Source of the DNA: Acidobacteriaceae bacterium
GTDB taxonomy: Bacteria > Acidobacteriota > Terriglobia > Bryobacterales > Bryobacteraceae
Assembly: GCA_019245255.1 (NCBI GenBank)
Contig: JAFARV010000764.1
Coordinates: 1-8,978, forward strand
Length of the DNA stretch: 8,978 bases
Direction: 5' to 3'
The notes under the pieces were generated by a model. The model was not told the DNA's origin. It searched no databases and worked only from the letters and a program-made list of their open reading frames with translations. The translations under genes were made by a program, and so were the position numbers. Positions 3,744 to 8,978 of this stretch are shown here, piece by piece; the stretch's first letter is position 1; each line of letters starts with the position of its first letter.

Positions 3744-5606
3744 ATGCTCTTATTCGCTCAGGCAGTCGTCACGCTCGCCTCCGATTGGGCCTACTACGGC
3801 GGAGATCCGGGCGGTACCAGGTTCTCCCATCTTGCATCCATCAATCGCGCTAACGTACAAAACCTGAAGAAGGCATGGGAGTACCACACGGGTGCTCTCA
3901 GCCCGGTAACTGCCCTCAATAAGAAGGCTGCATTTGAATGCACGCCGATTCTGGTCAACGGCACTCTCTATCTGAGTACGCCTTTCGATCAGATCATCGC
4001 CCTCGATCCCGCCACCGGCATTGAGAAATGGAAGTACGATCCCGATGTCGACCGTACACACAGCTACTCTGAGGTTGCATCGCGCGGTGTATCCGCTTGG
4101 GTCGACTCCAAAGCCGCTTCGAATGTCCCCTGCCGTACCCGCATCTTTGAGGGAACGATAGACGCGCGCTTGCTCGCAGTCGATGCAAATACCGGACACG
4201 TATGCGACGGCTTCGGCAAAAATGGGTACGTCGATCTCACGGAGAATGTTCGCCTGCGTGATCGCGGCGACTACCAGGTCACATCGGCGCCTGCGATCTT
4301 AGGTGACCTCGTCATCACCGGATCTTCCATCGGGGATAATCGCGCCTTCGATGTGGAGCGAGGCGTCGTGCGCGCTTACGATGCACGTACTGGCGCATTA
4401 CGCTGGAGCTGGGATCCCATACCTTGGAGTCCCGACCGAGCCCATCAAACCGGTGCCGCTAATGCTTGGTCTACCATTTCGGCCGACGCCGAGCGTGATC
4501 TCATTTTCATCCCAACTGGCAGTGCCGGTCCGGATTTCTATGGCGGTCTGCGCTCGGGCAATGATGAGCACGCCGATTCCGTAACTGCCCTTCGCGCTTC
4601 CACCGGTGCCTTCGTCTGGAGCTACCAGGTTGTTCATCACGATCTTTGGGACTACGACGTTGCTTCGCAACCTTCTTTAATCACGTTTCGCGGCCGCCCC
4701 GCCATCGCCGTCGCAACTAAAATGGGCCTGCTTTTTGTTCTCGATCGCGAAACCGGCAAACCTCTGCATGAGGTAAACGAAAAACCAGTTCCGAAAAGCG
4801 ACGTGCCTGGTGAAGAAACTTCTCCTACACAGCCGATTCCCGCCTGGGACTCTCTCGTGCCACTCGGTTTGAAAGAGGACGACATCTGGGGTAACACGCC
4901 CGAAATGCGGAAAGCCTGCGCTGACAAACTCGCTTCCTTACGCAATGACGGCTTCTACACGCCACCCAGTCTCCGCGGGAGCGTGGTGTTCCCGGGCAAT
5001 GCGGGCGGCGTGAACTGGGGCAGCCTGGCAGTCGATACGGAACACAGCATAGTCTACGCAAACACCAATCGCTTGGCCGGATCCGTTCGCTTGATCCCCC
5101 GCAACGAATACGTGAGTGAGCAGGAAAAGGCAGACAAGAACCGGTTCTTCGGCGAATTCGCGGCACAATCGGGTACGCCTTACGCGATGTATCGCGAGTG
5201 GTTACTCGTACCCGGCCCCATGCTCTGTAACAGACCCCCTTGGGGAGCGTTGGTGTCCTTTGACCTTTCCACAGGCAAGCTGAAGTGGCAGGCGCCTCTC
5301 GGTACACTCGTCCCCGGCATGGAAACCGGAACTCCTAATTTAGGCGGACCGATTGTAACTTCAGGCGGTCTCGTTTTTACAGCCGCCGCAATGGACACTT
5401 ACCTACGCGCTTTCGATGCTCAGAGCGGAAAGGAAGTATGGAAGGCTGAACTGCCCGCCAGCGCCCAGTCCACACCCATGACCTATCAAATCGACGGAAG
5501 GCAATACTTGGTTATCTGCGCCGGTGGTCACGGCAAGCTGGGTTCTAAAATGGGCGACTCCGTTGTCGCATTCACTCTTGACGAGAGTGCCCCAGCTCGC
5601 CCGTGA
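3744..5606 (+). CDS. Soluble PQQ-dependent dehydrogenase, glucose-dehydrogenase-like
   Basis: A 620-residue quinoprotein, probably periplasmic, oxidising a sugar or polyol with PQQ. It begins almost directly with the propeller: WAYYGGDPGGTRFSHLASIN (15-34). Blade motifs of the type A-x-D-x-x-T-G-x-x-x-W recur: ALDPATGIEKW (86-96), AYDARTGALRW (211-221), SFDLSTGKLKW (505-515) and AFDAQSGKEVW (556-566). The active-site signature HHDLWDYD (298-305), the Lys of ATKMG (K326) and FPGN (416-419) match membrane glucose dehydrogenase (Gcd), but the five N-terminal membrane helices of Gcd are absent. There is no CxxCH haem site and no adjacent Cys-Cys pair, so it is neither a quinohaemoprotein nor a methanol-dehydrogenase type. 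At the position of Gcd His262 (aligned from memory, YLCTAHQ) it has Phe81 (YLSTPFD), so the substrate may differ. The frame is open upstream to 3546, overlapping the previous gene. I choose ATG 3744, which leaves a short, uncharged, hydrophobic export signal. Confidence 0.87.
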   Translation: MLLFAQAVVTLASDWAYYGGDPGGTRFSHLASINRANVQNLKKAWEYHTGALSPVTALNKKAAFECTPILVNGTLYLSTPFDQIIALDPATGIEKWKYDPDVDRTHSYSEVASRGVSAWVDSKAASNVPCRTRIFEGTIDARLLAVDANTGHVCDGFGKNGYVDLTENVRLRDRGDYQVTSAPAILGDLVITGSSIGDNRAFDVERGVVRAYDARTGALRWSWDPIPWSPDRAHQTGAANAWSTISADAERDLIFIPTGSAGPDFYGGLRSGNDEHADSVTALRASTGAFVWSYQVVHHDLWDYDVASQPSLITFRGRPAIAVATKMGLLFVLDRETGKPLHEVNEKPVPKSDVPGEETSPTQPIPAWDSLVPLGLKEDDIWGNTPEMRKACADKLASLRNDGFYTPPSLRGSVVFPGNAGGVNWGSLAVDTEHSIVYANTNRLAGSVRLIPRNEYVSEQEKADKNRFFGEFAAQSGTPYAMYREWLLVPGPMLCNRPPWGALVSFDLSTGKLKWQAPLGTLVPGMETGTPNLGGPIVTSGGLVFTAAAMDTYLRAFDAQSGKEVWKAELPASAQSTPMTYQIDGRQYLVICAGGHGKLGSKMGDSVVAFTLDESAPARP

Positions 5607-5616
5607 GAGGCGAGTT
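5594..5616 (+). terminator. Hairpin enclosing the stop codon of the PQQ dehydrogenase
   Basis: AGCTCGCC pairs with GGCGAGTT over eight positions, one of them G-U, with a seven-base loop CGTGAGA that contains most of the TGA stop codon. It is followed by TCGATTCTG rather than a T-run, so it is a weak terminator candidate or a transcript-processing or stabilising structure between this gene and the hydrolase gene 40 bp on. Confidence 0.35.
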
Positions 5617-5646
5617 CGATTCTGACAAAAGATTACCGCGAAAATT

Positions 5647-8349
5647 GTGAAAACATTCGAAAGACTGTTAGAACTTGCCTCGACACACGCATTCTTCGCC
5701 TGGGCTCTTCCCGCCGCCGTCTTTCTTTTGTGCGCGTGCCTGCCCCTCTCTGCTGCACAGAGCGCGTATGTGCGAACGCAGCGTACCGACTTTGTTCTCG
5801 GGAATGAGTACCTCGAGCGAACGGTCTCCATACAAAATGGCCATGCTTCGACGTCGCAATTTGAGAACAAGATTACCGGGCGAACCTACCCGGTATCCGG
5901 CAAGGAGTTTGAACTTCAGCTCATCTGGGAACGGCTGGGGTACCAGCCCGGATGGGAGAACCCTTGGACTCTGAACACGTCAGATTTCAAGCTGGATGAC
6001 AACCGTGTCGAGGACGGCAGCAACGGCGCGAAGCGACTGATTTTCAGCTTGTCCAACCGGGAACGCGAACCGGCACTCAAGGTAGAACTCGTCTATGAGA
6101 TACGGCCCGGAGATCCCGTCACTCGCCAGTGGCTGCAGCTGAAGAGCGAAGGCAAAGGTCGTCTCTTTGTTCACTACGCTGCCGTTCAAATGAACGAGTG
6201 GCAAGGCACAACCCTTCGCCTCGGCGGCTTTGGCCAGCCCATCTATTCCGATGACCTGTTCTGGGGATTAGAGTATCCTTCGGCCGTCAACAGCTTCAAC
6301 GGCGCCACGATCTCGTTAGGATCTTACATCGGAATCGATATTGCTGCTAACGCGTTCACGACGGAGAAGGCGGTCGTCGGCGTTAGCATGAGCGGCAGAG
6401 TACAACAGGCTTTCTTCTCGTATATCGATTCCATCCGTGCCCAGCACGTTCGACCCTATGTTCTCTACAACACATGGTATGACCTGCAGCGCCTCGTCAT
6501 GAACGATACGAACACCCGGCAGCGTGCAAGCGAACTGAACGACATTCTCCAGAAGAGGTACAAGCTCAGGCTGGATTCATTCGTCTTGGACGACGGCTGG
6601 GACAACATGAGGAAGCTATGGCAGATCGACGCGACCCGGTTTCCAAACGGGTTCCGCGATCTGGCTTCCTCGTTGACACAGATGGGCAGCGGATTGGGGA
6701 TTTGGTTCGGGCCGGTGGGCGGCTATGACGATCGCTCGATTCGGATTGCAGCGGCGCGCAGCCAGGGCATGGAAATCGAATCCAGTGGTGATTTACTTTG
6801 TCTTGCCGGCCGTCACTATAGCGAGTACTTCGAAAATACTGTTCTGAACATGCAGAAGACGTACGGCGTCAACTTTTTTAAGCTCGACGGCATCCCGTTC
6901 GGTTGCAACGATCCGGATCACGGACATCCGACAGGCATTTACTCGCGCGAGGCTGACGAACGTGTTTTCATCGATCTTCTGAGCAAGCTCAGGCAGCAAA
7001 AGCCCGACGTGTTCTTGAACATAACCACCGGCATATGGCTCAGTCCCTGGTGGCTGCAGTATGCCGATACCGTCTGGATGGGTGGACATGACTACGGCTA
7101 TCTAAGTAGTCTTCCGACTTTGAGCCCGCGGCAAAGTGCGTTGAGTTATCGCGACTCTGTTCTCTACGATGACTTTGTCCGTAACCAATTTCAGTTTCCT
7201 ATCTCGTCCGTTATGACGCACGGTATCATTCGCGGTAAGTTCAACCTTTTAGGTGGCACTAATGAATCGCTCTCGGACTGGGAGGACGAACTTGTCCATT
7301 ACGTTGGCGTGGGAAACATGATGGTTGAGCTGTACATCACTCCCGAACTGCTAAACAGTCAGGAGTGGGACGCCCTCGCTGGAACTTTGCGCTGGGCGCA
7401 GGTCAACCAACACCCGCTACTTGATAATTCAAAGATGATTTTGGGCGACCCTGCCCGCCGTGACCCCTACGGATTTGTTCACAGCTCTTCCGACAAGGCC
7501 ATCATCATTCTTCGCAATCCTTTCGCGGAACCGCGGCTCGTGCGTCTGCCGCTGGATAATTCTTCAGGCTTTGAGCCGGCGGGGAAATCGTATCGGCTCG
7601 AGACATTGTTCCCGTTCCATACCTCCGAAGCTGGCCATTACTCAGATGGCGATACGATGAACCTTCATCTCGGTGCATTCGAACAACGCGTGCTCGAATT
7701 GAATGCCGAGACTGGATCGACTCCTTCCTTGCAGGTCACCGGCGCACGATACTCATTAGAAGCGAAGGCTCATGGGTCGGCCCTAGTTCACTTGTACGCG
7801 CCGCGCGGCGCAAATCGGACCATTGTAATTATCGGAAACAAGGATGAGAGGCATGAGTTCCGGCTTCGCTTCGGAACACCAGTACAGACCGAAAGCGTGC
7901 TGATGACCTCGGCTGCGCTTGTGGAATCGCCCTCGCCGGGTCAGACCAACGTTGATTTGCAGTTCCAGATCCCAGAAGACTTTCCGAAAACGACGGTCGC
8001 GCTGTTGTTTGAGCCCGAAGGGCAGCCGGCAAATATAGAGGCGAAAGCAACGGATAACGGCACTCCAACGCCGCTTAGCATTGAGAATGGCAAATTCGTT
8101 TGGCAATGGTTCTCGCTCATTCTGAAGCCCGGAACACACAAGCTTCGGTTCACATTCGAGCTTCCTCCTTCACTGGCTCAAGGCGGAAAGCTCTCAGCGT
8201 GGGCCATCAGCGAAAAACGTTTGGCGGAGCAGATTATCTCCATTACACTCGGCGAGGATCATGCTTCCACTGCAGAATCGGCCTCGCTGCCGGTCGATAA
8301 CTCAATCGAGAAGATGACCGTTAAACTACTCGAGCAGACAATCCGGTGA
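5647..8349 (+). CDS. Exported clan GH-D (GH36/GH27-like) glycoside hydrolase
   Basis: A 900-residue exported protein. Residues 1-37 form a long Sec signal peptide (hydrophobic core about 16-35, cleavage near SAA|QS). An N-terminal beta-sandwich (about 40-265) precedes a (beta/alpha)8 barrel with alpha-galactosidase-like landmarks: VLYNTWYDL (272-280), LDSFVLDDGWD (309-319), GIWFGP (351-356) and NFFKLDG (409-415). D414 of K-L-D is the expected nucleophile. D482 in MGGHDYGY (478-485), after LNITTGIWLSPWW (457-469), is the best acid/base candidate; it replaces the usual SDxxD context of GH36. C-terminal beta domains (about 600-690 and 700-900) make it longer than typical GH36 enzymes (about 700). 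An alpha-galactoside or related alpha-linked sugar is the likely substrate class, but specificity cannot be read. The GTG start at 5647 lacks a clear ribosome binding site. It lies 40 bp after the PQQ dehydrogenase. Confidence 0.8.
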   Translation: MKTFERLLELASTHAFFAWALPAAVFLLCACLPLSAAQSAYVRTQRTDFVLGNEYLERTVSIQNGHASTSQFENKITGRTYPVSGKEFELQLIWERLGYQPGWENPWTLNTSDFKLDDNRVEDGSNGAKRLIFSLSNREREPALKVELVYEIRPGDPVTRQWLQLKSEGKGRLFVHYAAVQMNEWQGTTLRLGGFGQPIYSDDLFWGLEYPSAVNSFNGATISLGSYIGIDIAANAFTTEKAVVGVSMSGRVQQAFFSYIDSIRAQHVRPYVLYNTWYDLQRLVMNDTNTRQRASELNDILQKRYKLRLDSFVLDDGWDNMRKLWQIDATRFPNGFRDLASSLTQMGSGLGIWFGPVGGYDDRSIRIAAARSQGMEIESSGDLLCLAGRHYSEYFENTVLNMQKTYGVNFFKLDGIPFGCNDPDHGHPTGIYSREADERVFIDLLSKLRQQKPDVFLNITTGIWLSPWWLQYADTVWMGGHDYGYLSSLPTLSPRQSALSYRDSVLYDDFVRNQFQFPISSVMTHGIIRGKFNLLGGTNESLSDWEDELVHYVGVGNMMVELYITPELLNSQEWDALAGTLRWAQVNQHPLLDNSKMILGDPARRDPYGFVHSSSDKAIIILRNPFAEPRLVRLPLDNSSGFEPAGKSYRLETLFPFHTSEAGHYSDGDTMNLHLGAFEQRVLELNAETGSTPSLQVTGARYSLEAKAHGSALVHLYAPRGANRTIVIIGNKDERHEFRLRFGTPVQTESVLMTSAALVESPSPGQTNVDLQFQIPEDFPKTTVALLFEPEGQPANIEAKATDNGTPTPLSIENGKFVWQWFSLILKPGTHKLRFTFELPPSLAQGGKLSAWAISEKRLAEQIISITLGEDHASTAESASLPVDNSIEKMTVKLLEQTIR

Positions 8350-8408
8350 TCGCATCGGGTGCCGCAACCAGCAGCATGCCCAATTACAGTAAAGCTTGAG
8401 ACCAAATT

Positions 8409-8415
8409 GGAGGAG
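8409..8415 (+). promoter_or_regulatory. Ribosome binding site of the right-edge acyltransferase gene
   Basis: GGAGGAG is a near-perfect Shine-Dalgarno sequence. The nearest in-frame start downstream is TTG at 8428, 12 bases away, a slightly long spacing. The next in-frame candidate, GTG at 8488, is too far to use it. Upstream AATTGG (8405-8410) could pair with CCAATT (8380-8385) and partly mask it. Confidence 0.5.
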
Positions 8416-8427
8416 TCGCGGACCCCA

Positions 8428-8978
8428 TTGAGCGCGACGACTATTGCCCAGCCCGTAGGTTCAATTTCTCCACCGGTCAGCACGCCTGTGCCAAGAAATG
8501 TCGCCGTTGACGCCTACCGAGGTTTCGTCATGCTCCTCATGATGGGCGAGGTTCTCCGGTTTGCAGAAGTCTCCAAAGCACTCCCCTCAAACGTTTTCTG
8601 GTCAGTCCTGGCATATCACCAAACTCACGTGGAATGGGCAGGCTGTTCGCTGCATGACACGATCCAACCGTCCTTTTCTTTCCTCGTCGGCTTCTCACTT
8701 CCGTACTCGATAGCCAGCCGCCTGCGCCGGGGAGAAACTTTCGGCAAGATGTTGGCGCACGCGATCTGGCGATCGTTCCTTCTCGTCGCGCTCGGAATTT
8801 TTCTGCGCTCTATGCAGGGACCGCGGACTTACTTTACTTTTGAAGACACACTGACTCAGATCGGGCTCGGCTATACCTTTCTGTTTCTTTTAGGCTGTCG
8901 ATCCGCTAGGTGGCACTGGAGCATTTTTGGCGCGCTTCTGTTTGGGTATTGGCTCGCATGGGCACTCTATCCCGCGCC
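8428..8978 (+). CDS. HGSNAT/DUF5009-like membrane acyltransferase, N-terminal part (runs off right edge)
   Basis: The first 183 codons of a polytopic membrane protein, open to the right edge. After a Ser/Pro/Thr-rich N-terminus it has VAVDAYRGFVMLLMM (26-39), the D-x-x-R-G-F opening typical of heparan-alpha-glucosaminide N-acetyltransferase (HGSNAT) and DUF5009 proteins. Then comes THVEWAGCSLHDTIQPSF (66-83) and FLVGFSLPYS (85-94), matching the family pattern H-x-x-W-x-G...D...P-x-F-x-F-x-x-G. H67 corresponds by my memory to the catalytic His of human HGSNAT (KHASWNG). Further membrane segments follow (about 113-126, 142-157 and 165-181). The family passes an acetyl group across the membrane from acetyl-CoA to an amino sugar; in bacteria the acceptor is mostly unknown. 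I choose TTG 8428 because of GGAGGAG at 8409-8415; GTG 8488 would still keep the domain intact. It follows the GH36-like gene by 78 bp on the same strand. Confidence 0.78.
   Translation, partial: MSATTIAQPVGSISPPVSTPVPRNVAVDAYRGFVMLLMMGEVLRFAEVSKALPSNVFWSVLAYHQTHVEWAGCSLHDTIQPSFSFLVGFSLPYSIASRLRRGETFGKMLAHAIWRSFLLVALGIFLRSMQGPRTYFTFEDTLTQIGLGYTFLFLLGCRSARWHWSIFGALLFGYWLAWALYPA

Noticed and set aside
5403..5870. 155-codon minus-strand frame across the dehydrogenase-hydrolase junction.
   Set aside because: Both flanks are well-supported + strand genes; the frame has no recognisable motif.

Overview
The window is a high-GC bacterial chromosomal segment, roughly high-50s % GC by eye. It carries six genes on the + strand, the last running off the right edge, and the first few codons of a divergent gene at the left edge. 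The likely source is an Acidobacteriota bacterium, perhaps of the Solibacter/Bryobacter group. This is an inference from three things: a Cys-rich secreted protein with a CCSC motif of a type I recall from those genomes, a soluble PQQ dehydrogenase of the kind common there, and several exported proteins with little operon structure. No rRNA, tRNA, CRISPR array, insertion sequence, integrase or phage gene is visible. No gene-free stretch exceeds 300 bases.

Layout. At 1-53 (minus) is the start of a Tat-exported protein with an RRQFLR motif and a good Shine-Dalgarno sequence. It is divergent from an ArsB/SLC13-type ion transporter at 189-1457. A small protein with a lone ClpX-type C4 zinc finger follows 50 bp later (1508-1846). 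Then come a secreted protein of unknown function (1952-2743) and a secreted Cys-rich protein (2933-3619), the second with an elaborate upstream region: direct repeats, two competing hairpins and a strong Shine-Dalgarno sequence. Next are a soluble, periplasmic PQQ-dependent glucose-dehydrogenase-like enzyme (3744-5606), a large exported clan GH-D (GH36/GH27-like) glycoside hydrolase (5647-8349), and the N-terminal part of a polytopic HGSNAT/DUF5009-like acyltransferase (8428 to the right edge).

How the genes may work together. The right half (PQQ dehydrogenase, GH36-like hydrolase, HGSNAT-like acetyltransferase) reads as envelope carbohydrate chemistry: a hydrolase releases sugar outside the cytoplasm, a PQQ enzyme could oxidise a sugar or polyol there, and a membrane acyltransferase could acetylate an amino-sugar end. 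This link rests on gene order only. The left half has no obvious common theme.

The most interesting non-coding signals are two genes with a TATCNT-N6-ATG arrangement and no Shine-Dalgarno sequence, suggesting leaderless transcripts; a perfect 8+8 bp inverted repeat directly abutting one of those -10 elements; and an attenuator-like pair of mutually exclusive hairpins before the Cys-rich secreted protein. I did not find a clear, complete undescribed multi-gene system. The best candidates for novelty are the Cys-rich secreted protein with its leader, the divergent GH36-like enzyme and the stand-alone ClpX-type zinc finger.
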